NCBI GenBank assembly: GCA_963746255.1
Contig: CAVVAJ010000009.1
Location: forward strand, 434,001-498,000
DNA from: DAOVXM01 sp963746255
GTDB taxonomy: Bacteria; Chloroflexota; Anaerolineae; Anaerolineales; UBA4823
Length of the DNA: 64,000 nucleotides
Direction: 5' to 3'
The notes under the pieces were generated by a model, which did no database searches, had not been told where the DNA came from, and was given only the letters and a program-made list of their open reading frames with translations. Below are positions 8,474 to 17,463 of this stretch, one piece after another (the first letter of the stretch is position 1; every line of letters starts with the position of its first letter). The position numbers and the translations under genes were made by a program.

Positions 8474-10111
8474 ATGGCTGCTAAATATATCTTTTTTACG
8501 GGTGGTGTAGTAAGTTCTGTTGGCAAAGGAGTTACCGCCGCAGCATTGGGGAGAATTCTAAAAGAGCGTGGGTTCAGCGTCGCTGTCCAGAAGCTTGACC
8601 CATATATTAATGTCGACCCTGGTACGATGAGCCCCTACCAGCATGGAGAGGTGTATGTGCTTGATGATGGTGCAGAGACCGATCTGGATTTGGGGCACTA
8701 CGAACGGTTTATTGATACAAGCCTGAACAAGGTATGTAATGTCACCTCCGGTCAGGTTTATGCTGATGTTATCCAGAAGGAACGGCGCGGAGATTATCTC
8801 GGAGGCACTATCCAAGTTATCCCGCACATTACCAATGAAATTAAACACCGTATCGGTTTGGTTTCCAAAACTCTTGCTGCGGAGATCATCCTGGTAGAGA
8901 TTGGTGGTACTGTCGGCGATATCGAATCTTTGCCATTCTTGGAATCATTACGCCAGATGCGCAGTGATTTAGGCAAGGAGAACAGCCTCTATATCCATGT
9001 AACTTGGCTGCCGCATATTGGTGCAACGGGTGAATTGAAGACGAAACCAACCCAACACTCCGTTCGTGAACTGCGCTCAATCGGTATTTCTCCCGATGTG
9101 ATCGTCGCCCGTTCAGACTTTCCCGTCGCAAATGAATTGCGGGAGAAGATTGCTTTATTCTGTGACGTTGAGTATCGGGCAGTCGTACCTCTGGTTACCA
9201 CTGATGTCTTATATGAGGTGCCCTTATCCCTGGAGGCATTGGGCTTGGGTGATTTCGTTCTCGATCGATTAGGGTTATCTGCACGTAAAAAGCCGAATTG
9301 GGATGAGTGGATTACACTAGTATCAGAGATCAAACGCAAAAAACCGGTATTAAAAGTTGCGCTGGTCGGGAAATATGTGGAACTTCATGATGCCTACATG
9401 AGTGTGCGCGAAGCCCTAAAGCATGCTGCTATTTCAAAGGGGGTTGAAATAGAGATTTCATGGATCCACTCTTCAGAGCTTGAGAAGCAGCGTGGATGGG
9501 AAATACTGACCGGTGCGGATGGCATTATCGTGCCGGGAGGTTTTGGCAGCCGTGGTACCGAAGGGAAAATCCTCGCCGCTCGCTACGCGCGCGAAAACAA
9601 CATTCCATATCTTGGTCTATGTCTAGGTATGCAGCTGATGGTGGTTGAGTTTGCCCGCCATGTGCTTGGGGATGATGGTGTGAATTCGGCCGAGTTCGAT
9701 CGCTCAACGGTGCACCCCGTGATCGATATTATGCCAGACCAAAAGGATATCGTCGATATGGGCGGTACAATGCGTTTGGGTCTATACCCGTGCCAGCTGA
9801 CTCCGGGAAGCCTGGCTGCTCAAGCGTACCAACAGGATTTGGTCCATGAACGCCACCGGCATCGATTTGAGTTTAATAACGCCTACCGGGATGTGCTCCA
9901 AGAAGCCGGCATGCGCTACTCTGGGCTATCCCCAGATGGCAGATTGGTGGAAATCGCTGAACTCGAGAATCACCCGTATATGATCGGTACCCAGTTCCAC
10001 CCGGAATTCCTTTCTCGCCCAAACCGACCCCACCCGTTGTTCAGAGGGTTTGTTGAGGCGGCCAAACAGTGTGCGGCAAAAACCGCTGGTGGAGATACTG
10101 AACAGGAATGA
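8474..10111 (+). CDS. pyrG: CTP synthase (glutamine-hydrolysing)
   Basis: It makes CTP from UTP, ATP and glutamine. The N-terminal synthetase domain opens with KYIFFTGGVVSSVGKGVTAA, containing the P-loop, and includes CDVEYRAVVPL. The C-terminal class I glutamine amidotransferase domain carries the nucleophile cysteine in YLGLCLGMQL and the His-Glu pair in GTQFHPEF. The frame is open from 8441, but ATG 8474 (MAAKYIFFTGG) has GGAGG five bases upstream, giving 545 residues, the normal length. It runs toward a minus-strand acyltransferase gene only 34 bases away. Confidence 0.97.
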   Translation: MAAKYIFFTGGVVSSVGKGVTAAALGRILKERGFSVAVQKLDPYINVDPGTMSPYQHGEVYVLDDGAETDLDLGHYERFIDTSLNKVCNVTSGQVYADVIQKERRGDYLGGTIQVIPHITNEIKHRIGLVSKTLAAEIILVEIGGTVGDIESLPFLESLRQMRSDLGKENSLYIHVTWLPHIGATGELKTKPTQHSVRELRSIGISPDVIVARSDFPVANELREKIALFCDVEYRAVVPLVTTDVLYEVPLSLEALGLGDFVLDRLGLSARKKPNWDEWITLVSEIKRKKPVLKVALVGKYVELHDAYMSVREALKHAAISKGVEIEISWIHSSELEKQRGWEILTGADGIIVPGGFGSRGTEGKILAARYARENNIPYLGLCLGMQLMVVEFARHVLGDDGVNSAEFDRSTVHPVIDIMPDQKDIVDMGGTMRLGLYPCQLTPGSLAAQAYQQDLVHERHRHRFEFNNAYRDVLQEAGMRYSGLSPDGRLVEIAELENHPYMIGTQFHPEFLSRPNRPHPLFRGFVEAAKQCAAKTAGGDTEQE

Positions 10112-10145
10112 TCATTGGGTAAATTATTGGGATGGGGCTAAGGGT

Positions 10146-10832
10146 TTAATATCCTTCAGGGCGGCTGGCATACACCCCGCGCATTTCTTCTGGCAGCAGC
10201 TCGGCGATACTGAACATGATCGTGTCGGTCAAGGATGCCGGACTGTGGGAAGGTGACGGAGTAATCGGCATACCGAAAATAATGTTTGTCTGGGTTCTTC
10301 CCGGAAACTTTTTTAAGATGTTCTGAGTTCCGTCAATCGCTACCGGGACAATTTGCGAATGGGTGTCGATCGCCAAGCGCGCCGCACCAGTTTTTGCTGC
10401 CCGCAGGCCGCGACCTTTACTGCGTCTACCTTCTGCGAATATTCCCAGTATTTGACCTTTCTCTAACACGCGTTTGGCGTGGTCTATCGCCCAAACATCG
10501 CGTTCGCCGCGTTTTACCGGAAAGGTACCCAATTGTCGCATATATATGTCTAAGAGCGGGTTGCGATACAGTTCCGCCTTTCCCATGAAGAAGATCGGGC
10601 GGGGAATGATAAACTGCATTAGAAATCCGTCGAAATTGGTAATGTGATTAGCAGCAAGGATGACCGCACCGCTATTTGGCAGGTTTTCTACACCAAACGC
10701 ATTGATTACCGCTACGCATTTATACAGAACTCTGGCGATTTCAATTGTCAGAGTTCTTATCAGTGTAGCTTCGAAGTAGTAGCGTTTTGAGTCCCGTGAA
10801 TCTGGTATACTCGTTTCGGTTTTGCCTTCCAC
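10146..10832 (-). CDS. 1-acylglycerol-3-phosphate O-acyltransferase (PlsC-like)
   Basis: A 228-residue protein of the lysophospholipid acyltransferase family, which transfers an acyl chain to lysophosphatidic acid in membrane lipid synthesis. The catalytic HxxxxD motif is H-ITNF-D in AANHITNFDGFLMQF, and the second conserved block is FAEGRRSKGRGL, corresponding to the FPEGTRS motif of the family with Ala and Arg replacing Pro and Thr. A hydrophobic patch precedes the motif. It converges with pyrG. The 263 bases between its start and eno on the opposite side form a divergent promoter region. Confidence 0.88.
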   Translation of the reverse strand: MEGKTETSIPDSRDSKRYYFEATLIRTLTIEIARVLYKCVAVINAFGVENLPNSGAVILAANHITNFDGFLMQFIIPRPIFFMGKAELYRNPLLDIYMRQLGTFPVKRGERDVWAIDHAKRVLEKGQILGIFAEGRRSKGRGLRAAKTGAARLAIDTHSQIVPVAIDGTQNILKKFPGRTQTNIIFGMPITPSPSHSPASLTDTIMFSIAELLPEEMRGVYASRPEGY

Positions 10833-10946
10833 AACTGTTCATTATACTTGAAATGAACGCTGTTCTGGCGCAGCAACAAATTTCTATTAATCGAGTTGTG
10901 GTCATGCAGTGGAATCGGTAATATGCACGTTTTGCACTGTAAATGT

Positions 10947-10999
10947 AGTGTTCCGTCAAATTTGATTATATAGTAAGAGTTGAGTATATACGGAACACT
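10947..10999. promoter_or_regulatory. Inverted repeat between the plsC-like gene and eno
   Basis: AGTGTTCCGT at 10947-10956 is the exact reverse complement of ACGGAACACT at 10990-10999, with 33 AT-rich bases between. The site lies in the only divergent promoter region here, about 100 bases before the eno start and about 115 bases from the acyltransferase start. It may be a two-site operator. No regulator with a matching known site was recognised. Confidence 0.4.
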
Positions 11000-11095
11000 T
11001 TAAACTTTATCAAGGACGTATTAACTCGGATATCGAATTAAACTTTCTTCCATGATAAAGCAGCAGTAAAAACTAAAAAAGTAAGAGGTGAAAAG

Positions 11096-12382
11096 ATGGA
11101 CATGATTATTGAAGATATTGTTGCCCGTGAGATCTTAGATTCGCGTGGTAACCCGACTATTGAGGTAGAGGTCGCCTTACTGGGCGGGAGCTGGGGGCGA
11201 GCTGCTGTCCCTTCCGGTGCTTCAACGGGTGTACACGAGGCCTTAGAGTTGCGCGACGGTGATAAGAATCGCTACTTGGGCAAGGGGGTTAGGAAAGCCG
11301 TTGAAAATGTCAACGAGCTGATTGCGGACGAGCTGATCGGCTGGGATGGATCTGATCAGCGTAGTGTAGATATGAGGCTGTTGGAGATCGACGGTACACC
11401 GAATAAATCAAAACTCGGTGCTAATGCGATACTTGGAACAAGCTTAGCAGTCGCAAAAGCTGCGGCGAATGCGGTCGATCAACCTCTCTACCGGTATATC
11501 GGTGGCGTGTTTGCACATGTACTGCCAGTCCCCATGTTGAATATTTTAAACGGCGGCGCCCATACGGGTTGGCAGTCCACGGATGCGCAGGAATTTATGG
11601 TCATGCCGCTGGGCGCTGATACTTTCTCTGAAGGCTTGCGCTGGGGTGCAGAAATTTACCATGCATTGAAATCGGTTCTTAAGGCGCATGGTTATAAGAC
11701 ACTTGTGGGCGATGAGGGTGGTTATGCACCAGCCCTTAAGACTAACGCTGAAGCCGTTGAAGTGATTCTCGAGGCAATTGAGCAAGCTGGGTATACCCCC
11801 GGCGAGCAAGTCTCTATCGCCTTAGACCCTGCCGCTTCTGAATTCTATGAAGAAGAGACGAGGTTATATAACCTGCGTCGGGAAGGGAAGAAGCTGAACG
11901 GAGAAGAAATGGTCGCGTATTGGAAATCATGGGTTGACCAATACCCGATCGTGTCGATCGAGGATGGACTTGCTCAGGACGATTGGCAGACCTGGCAGCT
12001 GATGGTTGCAGAGCTCGGTGATCGGATCCAGATTGTGGGTGATGACCTGTTGGTGACAAACCCTGAACGTGTCCGGCGGGCGATTAAAGATCGGGCTGCT
12101 AACGCGCTTTTGGTAAAACTCAATCAGATTGGGACACTAACCGAAACGATCGAAGCCGTCGACATCTGTCAGCGGGCTGGGTGGAAAGCAGTGACATCTC
12201 ATCGATCAGGCGAGACAGAGGATTCGACTATTGCTGACCTAGCGGTGGCTTTAAATACCGGTCAAATCAAGACTGGTGCCCCTGCTCGCTCAGACCGGGT
12301 TGCAAAATACAATCAATTGCTCCGTATCGAAGGAGAGTTGGGCGATAGCGCTGTCTATGCTGGTTGGAAAGCGTTGCGATAA
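11096..12382 (+). CDS. eno: Enolase (phosphopyruvate hydratase)
   Basis: It dehydrates 2-phosphoglycerate to phosphoenolpyruvate in glycolysis. The 428-residue length is standard. The substrate loop SGASTGVHEALELRDGD, the metal-binding acidic residues in SIALDPAASEF, SIEDGL and QIVGDDLLVTN, and the family signature LLVKLNQIGTLTET followed by SHRSGETED are all present. An AAGAGGTG site lies upstream of ATG 11096; a second ATG two codons on is an alternative start. A bidirectional terminator follows at 12413-12442. Confidence 0.97.
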   Translation: MDMIIEDIVAREILDSRGNPTIEVEVALLGGSWGRAAVPSGASTGVHEALELRDGDKNRYLGKGVRKAVENVNELIADELIGWDGSDQRSVDMRLLEIDGTPNKSKLGANAILGTSLAVAKAAANAVDQPLYRYIGGVFAHVLPVPMLNILNGGAHTGWQSTDAQEFMVMPLGADTFSEGLRWGAEIYHALKSVLKAHGYKTLVGDEGGYAPALKTNAEAVEVILEAIEQAGYTPGEQVSIALDPAASEFYEEETRLYNLRREGKKLNGEEMVAYWKSWVDQYPIVSIEDGLAQDDWQTWQLMVAELGDRIQIVGDDLLVTNPERVRRAIKDRAANALLVKLNQIGTLTETIEAVDICQRAGWKAVTSHRSGETEDSTIADLAVALNTGQIKTGAPARSDRVAKYNQLLRIEGELGDSAVYAGWKALR

Positions 12383-12412
12383 GCCCCCATTGTCATCTCT
12401 GCATTATGAATA

Positions 12413-12442
12413 TAAAGCCCGGCGGATTTCCAGTCGGGCTTT
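12413..12442. terminator. Bidirectional intrinsic terminator between eno and the zinc-ribbon gene
   Basis: AAAGCCCGGC and GTCGGGCTTT pair around GGATTTCCA, with T-rich sequence on both sides (TTTATT on plus, TTTATATT on minus). The two flanking genes converge on it and the minus-strand gene ends inside it. Confidence 0.8.
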
Positions 12443-12980
12443 ATTCATCTATATCTTCTATCTCAGAGCCGGTCTCTGATGGGGCTTCTTGGGTAAGCTG
12501 CTGCAATGCTTCATCCAGGGTTGTGCTTTCACGACGCATTCCAGGCGCTGGGGTGCCGCAGTACGGGCATAAATTCCACGGCAGGTCCATTAATTTACCA
12601 CATTGGTGGCATTTTTTCTTTTGTTTGGTGTGGCAGTTCGGACAAACCATCCAGTTCTCTTTGACTCTGCGGCCGCAACCTGGACAAAGGGAGGCGTCTT
12701 CTATCGCCTGCAGCAGCGCTTCCTCTTCAAGCGTGTGCTGGTACTCATCTTCAAGTGTTCGTGATGGTCGGAGTATTAAATAGATCACGGTACCCGGTAA
12801 AAAGAGCACTGCTACAACCAAGACGGCCAGGATCCGGGCTAATGGATCGCGCGCGCGCCGGCGCATATCGCGGTAGGTCCAGAATATTAAACTCAACCAT
12901 AATGCCACCAGGAAAGCCCCACCCCAGGCGGTGATGATCAATATCAGGTTGGGTATCAGTGTGGGATTTGTCAATATCAT
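12441..12980 (-). CDS. Membrane protein with double zinc ribbon
   Basis: A 179-residue protein with two N-terminal membrane helices (about residues 7-30 and 45-66) joined by a basic loop rich in arginine, which predicts a cytoplasmic loop. Two zinc ribbons follow: CPGCGRRV with CPNCHTKQ, and CHQCGKLM with CPYCGTP. The remaining tail is acidic. Such small anchored double-zinc-ribbon proteins are common in Chloroflexota and their role is unknown; binding of nucleic acid or proteins at the membrane is a guess. It converges with eno. Confidence 0.8.
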   Translation of the reverse strand: MILTNPTLIPNLILIITAWGGAFLVALWLSLIFWTYRDMRRRARDPLARILAVLVVAVLFLPGTVIYLILRPSRTLEDEYQHTLEEEALLQAIEDASLCPGCGRRVKENWMVCPNCHTKQKKKCHQCGKLMDLPWNLCPYCGTPAPGMRRESTTLDEALQQLTQEAPSETGSEIEDIDE

Positions 12981-13154
12981 GCTTTACTCCAACGCAAAGA
13001 TTATAGCATGAAGATGAGCACTTATTTGCTTGCCAACTTGCTAGTTTATAACTTTAATTGTATAGTGGTTCTATAGCAGGCTGCCGGATAGCAGCTATGT
13101 AATGGGGTGGTCCGTTTAACTATCAAAGCCTTGAGGGAGCAGTTGGGAGGGGTG

Positions 13155-13856
13155 ATGAATAATAAGAACACGACTTATCGCATAACGGACATTGCCGAGT
13201 CTGATCGCCCGCGTGAGCGCCTTGCTCGTTTAGGCCCCGGTTCATTATCAACTGCTGAGCTCTTGGCGATTTTGCTGAGGGTGGGGGTGAAAGGTGAAAA
13301 TGCAGTCCAGGTCGCCAACAGGCTGCTGGTTACTTTCAAAGGTATTGCCGGGCTTCATAAAGCTTCCTTCGATGAGGTGTGTACCCAGCACGGTATTGGC
13401 ACGGCCAAGGCAGCCCAGATCAAAGCCGCTTTAGAACTGGGTAACCGGATGGTATTTGAATTACCGGATAGCAAACCGGCTGTGAACTCGCCAAAGGACG
13501 CCGCAGATTTGGTGATGTTCAGCATGAGTGTCTTAGAGCAAGAAGAGCTTTGGGTCGTATTGCTAGATACCCGCAACCGTGTAATGCACGTCGAAACTGT
13601 TTATAAAGGCTCGCTCAATTCCTCCCAGATTAGAATCGGGGAGCTGTTCAGGACTGCCATCCGCAGGAATGCGGCCGCATTGATCGTTATCCACAACCAT
13701 CCCAGCGGCGAGAAGAATCCAAGCCCGGAAGATGTACGTGTTACGCGCGCTATCTATGAAGCCGGACAGCTGCTGGACATTGAATTATTGGATCATTTGA
13801 TTATCGCAGGGATGAGCTTTGTCTCCTTGAAGGAGCGCGGTTTGGGATTCGGGTAG
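13155..13856 (+). CDS. radC: RadC-like JAB/MPN-domain protein
   Basis: A 233-residue member of the RadC family. An N-terminal helix-hairpin-helix-like region (ERLARLGPGSLSTAELLAILLRVG) leads to the JAB/MPN domain with its zinc-binding pattern HNHPSGEKNPSPEDVRVT. Despite the name, a role in DNA repair is not established for the family. The frame is open from GTG 13107, but ATG 13155 (MNNKNTTYRITDIAESDRPRERL) follows a GGGAGGGG site and matches the usual family start, so it is preferred. It converges with the acylphosphatase gene. Confidence 0.9.
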   Translation: MNNKNTTYRITDIAESDRPRERLARLGPGSLSTAELLAILLRVGVKGENAVQVANRLLVTFKGIAGLHKASFDEVCTQHGIGTAKAAQIKAALELGNRMVFELPDSKPAVNSPKDAADLVMFSMSVLEQEELWVVLLDTRNRVMHVETVYKGSLNSSQIRIGELFRTAIRRNAAALIVIHNHPSGEKNPSPEDVRVTRAIYEAGQLLDIELLDHLIIAGMSFVSLKERGLGFG

Positions 13857-13888
13857 GCTCAGATTGTTCGAGTGCTACCGTCAGCCTG

Positions 13889-14182
13889 CTAACGGGTAGA
13901 GCGTATCTCAAACCGGGTGAACTCGTTTATTGCCTCTTCCCAGCTGTATTTCACACCGGTGACATATGCAGAGCGTGGACCGCGCCTCAAGTAAGAGAGC
14001 AGCTTATCCAGATCTTGCCGTTTACCTTCCGCACACACTTCCACGTCACCGGTGTATAGATTGCGTACCCAACCGGATAAACCGAGCCCCTGAGCTTTTT
14101 CGAACACGAACATACGGAAGCTGACCCCTTGGACCCGCCCCTCGACGACTGCTTTTAATCGAGAGTAGATATCTTCACCCAT
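13889..14182 (-). CDS. acyP: Acylphosphatase
   Basis: A 97-residue enzyme that hydrolyses acyl phosphates. The family pattern VEGRVQGVSFRMFV, with the phosphate-binding loop and catalytic arginine, and GLSGWVRNLYTGDVEV, with the catalytic asparagine, are complete. The ribosome binding site GGAGTGAG precedes ATG 14182. It follows a minus-strand gene set that ends with the secreted peptidase (14236-15426), 53 bases upstream. Confidence 0.93.
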   Translation of the reverse strand: MGEDIYSRLKAVVEGRVQGVSFRMFVFEKAQGLGLSGWVRNLYTGDVEVCAEGKRQDLDKLLSYLRRGPRSAYVTGVKYSWEEAINEFTRFEIRSTR

Positions 14183-14235
14183 CGCTCACTCCTGAATCCT
14201 TTATCCATCAGCTGCCACATAATGGCAGCTTGTGC

Positions 14236-15426
14236 TTACTGGATCCCACGCTTAGACATAAAGAAGATGATCGCGACTGAGATCGGTCCACCGATTACTA
14301 CAACCAGTAGCAAGATCCACGGGACAAGGTTCCGGATGCCGGTCTCCATCCGGTTGGCATCGAATATATTCTCGTACCATTCAGCTTGGAGTCCTGCCAG
14401 GTTTTTGCCGAACACCATCTCAACGCCGCGTTCACAATCTACACCGCTGCCGTAAGTGGCGACCAGCGTCTCCATTGTTTCGTCCCCATATTGATCGTAG
14501 AGATAGCGAGTAAACGATTCTGTTTGTGCATACGCCAAATAGGCATCGGTCGCGTCGATGGGGAAGCTTGTGCACAAGGACTGGATCTCCAGCAAGCTGT
14601 CTCCGTTTACAGCACTGCTCAATAAAATCGCATAATCTGGGTTGGGATAGAGCTCAACGATCGAAGCTAGACCTTCAACCAACCATACCGGTAAATTTAG
14701 GTAGCGCTCACCAATATGGTAGTACAGCATGATATGCATTAATTCATGGGGGATCTGCCTTTCCATTTCCAGGCGTTGATCAGGGCCACTTGGTAGCGAG
14801 ATAACCATCACGCCGAGATCTGGATCGGCATGCGCACCAATCCAACTGCTGGTGGATAGTTGTAGGGAATCACGCATATCGACAGCGTTAGCATATGCGT
14901 AGATATCGACCTTTTCCGGTGTAACCAGCGGCAGGTATCGCTGAATATTCTCTAACCCTTGTTGAGCGACGTCAACCATTTCTCGAGCGAAAAGCTCATC
15001 ACCTGCATAGCGGTGGACAGAGAATGGGGCTTGGTCTTTTTTCTCCCAATCAAATCGGTTATCCTCGAGATAGAACGTATTCGCTGTTGATGTGATCACT
15101 TCACCCGAGTTTAATTCCACTTGGTACCAGTAATCGATCATTGAAAATGCACGCAGAGGATCCTGCTGGAGGTTTATAGCAGCGGTGAAAAGATTTGGGT
15201 TATCTCCACTGGCTGGATACACCCTGGTGAGCAGTTCGCCCTCTGGTTGGATAAAGAATTCGACCGCAGAGATTTTTAATCGGCGTGGAAATGCAGCGGA
15301 TAAAGTTAAACGCTCCGCAAACTCGTAGTCGAGGGAGATTTCCTCTTCTTCCTGAGCAGTTACTGGGATGGATACAATGAGCGAGATTGTCAACACGGCG
15401 AGGATACTTATGGTCCGCGATCTCAT
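14236..15426 (-). CDS. Secreted, membrane-tethered gluzincin-type metallopeptidase
   Basis: This 396-residue protein begins with a signal peptide (SILAVLTISLIVSIPVTAQ) and ends with a membrane helix (NLVPWILLLVVVIGGPISVAIIF) and a basic tail, so the body should lie outside the cell. The middle carries the zinc site HELMH in QIPHELMHIMLYY, with a glutamate further on in WLVEGLASIVE, the gluzincin arrangement of the peptidase MA-like domain. The N-terminal half looks like a beta-rich domain. It starts one base after the AEC transporter stop, behind GGGAGC, so the two are probably translated together. The substrate is unknown. Confidence 0.82.
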   Translation of the reverse strand: MRSRTISILAVLTISLIVSIPVTAQEEEEISLDYEFAERLTLSAAFPRRLKISAVEFFIQPEGELLTRVYPASGDNPNLFTAAINLQQDPLRAFSMIDYWYQVELNSGEVITSTANTFYLEDNRFDWEKKDQAPFSVHRYAGDELFAREMVDVAQQGLENIQRYLPLVTPEKVDIYAYANAVDMRDSLQLSTSSWIGAHADPDLGVMVISLPSGPDQRLEMERQIPHELMHIMLYYHIGERYLNLPVWLVEGLASIVELYPNPDYAILLSSAVNGDSLLEIQSLCTSFPIDATDAYLAYAQTESFTRYLYDQYGDETMETLVATYGSGVDCERGVEMVFGKNLAGLQAEWYENIFDANRMETGIRNLVPWILLLVVVIGGPISVAIIFFMSKRGIQ

Positions 15427-15427
15427 C

Positions 15428-16339
15428 TCAAGCTCCCAACAAAGCCAAAATGGGGGTAATAGTTAATGGGCTGATCAGTGTGCTGATGAACACTGCTGTT
15501 GTAATATAGGCTGGTTTGATGTTGTATTCGGTCGCTAAGACAGTAGCCATTACAGCCGTTGGCGTGGCAGATTCCGCAATTATAGCTTGTTGTGCAGTGC
15601 CGTGTAAACCAAACAACCAGGCGAAGACAAATGCCAAAGCCGGCGATACGATTAATCGCATCCCAGTGGAAAAGGATAATGCCTGTATCCCTCTGTACCA
15701 CTGTGTTTTATGTAGCTGTATACCCAACAAGATCAGGAGAGTTGGCACTGCCGCGTCCGCCAGAACACTTATGGTCCGCTCGAGCGGCACCGGAGGTGAC
15801 CAACGAAGGTAGTTTGCTAAAAGGGCCAGTAAGACGGCATAAATCGAGGGGACTTTTAGCAACCCGATCAGTGCCCCTCTAAGGTCAGTAGATCCAAGGG
15901 ATGCGATGATCACTCCTAGGCTGTTAATGAGCGTAGCTGTCGTAACGAAATACACTCCGGCATATGCTAGTCCATCGCTGCCAAATGCAAACAAGGTAAG
16001 TGACAATCCATAGTTGCCGGCATTGCCGAACATTGCCGCAATCATCACTGCCGCCAGCAGCCGGCGTTCAACCCTCAACGCATTACCTATCAACCACACC
16101 AAGGCACCTAACGCCAGGATTGTGGAGACTGTAACGGCAACGATCTTGGTCATTTCGTCGCCGTTGATTGGGCTTGTCGTCAGCAGGTTAAATATCAAGC
16201 ATGGGCTGAAAACATAGAATGCCACTGCAGAGACAGTACGGGGATTGATATTCTTGAATTTCGAGAGTAGATATCCGGCCCCAGCCGCCAAGAAAATGGG
16301 CAGGATGTTGTTTGTAAATAGAGAAAGCAGATGGCTCAA
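15428..16339 (-). CDS. AEC-family (auxin efflux carrier-like) permease
   Basis: A 303-residue integral membrane protein with about ten hydrophobic segments in the two-times-five layout of AEC transporters, including the family-like NAGNYGLSLTLFAFG segment and the closing ATPTAVMATVLATEYN segment. Bacterial members export organic acids such as malate, or other anions. The start overlaps the stop of the upstream HEAT-repeat gene by ATGA, and the peptidase gene follows after one base, so the three form an operon on the minus strand. Confidence 0.85.
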   Translation of the reverse strand: MSHLLSLFTNNILPIFLAAGAGYLLSKFKNINPRTVSAVAFYVFSPCLIFNLLTTSPINGDEMTKIVAVTVSTILALGALVWLIGNALRVERRLLAAVMIAAMFGNAGNYGLSLTLFAFGSDGLAYAGVYFVTTATLINSLGVIIASLGSTDLRGALIGLLKVPSIYAVLLALLANYLRWSPPVPLERTISVLADAAVPTLLILLGIQLHKTQWYRGIQALSFSTGMRLIVSPALAFVFAWLFGLHGTAQQAIIAESATPTAVMATVLATEYNIKPAYITTAVFISTLISPLTITPILALLGA

Positions 16340-17373
16340 TGAATAGCATCCTCATCTGCACTGTGATCAAATAGATCTTGATTTAACTGCTCATCATCAC
16401 TGTCATCATCCCCCAATTCAAATAATGGAAACAGATCAATATCATCTGCAAACACAAGATTATCGAGGGCTTCCGTGATGAGTGCGGCTTCAATATCATC
16501 TTCCGTGTACTCCAGTAGATCCTCCAATACTTCTGCAATACCTTTGCCACCGATATTGGATAATGCCCAGATTGCAGCCATCCGAATGTCGCTGTCTTCA
16601 TCATCGAGGTAATTAATCAAGGTCTCGGTTCCTTCCTGCAGCTCAAGTTCACCTGCAGCCTTGATAGCCTCAAGGCATACTTCGGGCGAGTCACTTGTCA
16701 GCTCATCGAGCACAATTGGTGCCCATCTCGGATTAGCCGATCGTCCCATTGCGACCAGCGCGCTGCAGACAAAATCCTCTTTGCCGGATCTATAAGCCTC
16801 ATCGATGAGCCCTGGTACTGCAGAATTTCCAGAATAACCTAAAGATTCGAGCGCTCTGCGTTTTACGATAGTCGCCCCGCTAGCGGATGCTAAATCACGC
16901 AGTCGATCAACGATTAGGTTTAGTGTCTCCGGCGGGATCTTTTCAATCTCACCGAGGTATACGTACCTCCCCAGTGCAGTAGTTGACGCCGCCCGTACAT
17001 CGACATCTGGGTCGGTTTCGAGCAGGTCTAGAAATTTTGTGATTAGCGATTTATCCTCGTATTCCCACAGGGCGCGAATGGCCACCTCACGGACATGTGA
17101 TAAATGATCATTCATGATGAATTGGCACAGGGTTTGGAAAGATAAAAGGTAATTGCTCTTACTGACCAGCTCAACTTCGCTAATTATTTCGAGCCTTCTT
17201 TGGTCTGGTATATCTGGCCAGATTTTTTGGATCTCATCCAGTTGTGCGGAATCAATATCCGAGAGCAGGTTCAGATAATGTAGCGAGAGAGGTTCGTTGG
17301 GTATTGACAGAACTTTTAAGACGTCTTCAAATGACAGCTCGGGGGAATTTGAGATGGTGCTCTCGATCGTCAT
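16336..17373 (-). CDS. HEAT-repeat protein
   Basis: A 345-residue soluble protein made mostly of paired helices of about 30-35 residues. Recurring patterns such as VREVAIRALWEYEDKS, VDVRAASTTALGRYV and SDIRMAAIWALSNIGG are typical of HEAT or PBS-lyase-type repeats. The C-terminus is very acidic (DDDSDDEQ). HEAT arrays normally serve as protein-binding scaffolds; nothing in the sequence names the partner. It heads the operon with the AEC permease and the secreted peptidase. Confidence 0.85.
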   Translation of the reverse strand: MTIESTISNSPELSFEDVLKVLSIPNEPLSLHYLNLLSDIDSAQLDEIQKIWPDIPDQRRLEIISEVELVSKSNYLLSFQTLCQFIMNDHLSHVREVAIRALWEYEDKSLITKFLDLLETDPDVDVRAASTTALGRYVYLGEIEKIPPETLNLIVDRLRDLASASGATIVKRRALESLGYSGNSAVPGLIDEAYRSGKEDFVCSALVAMGRSANPRWAPIVLDELTSDSPEVCLEAIKAAGELELQEGTETLINYLDDEDSDIRMAAIWALSNIGGKGIAEVLEDLLEYTEDDIEAALITEALDNLVFADDIDLFPLFELGDDDSDDEQLNQDLFDHSADEDAIH

Positions 17374-17463
17374 GGCTTCACGCGCTGTGGGAAATCCAGA
17401 TGTATCTGATTTGTCTTGGAACAGCTTAATATAATCGACTGAGCCAGAGTACCGAGCGCAAGC

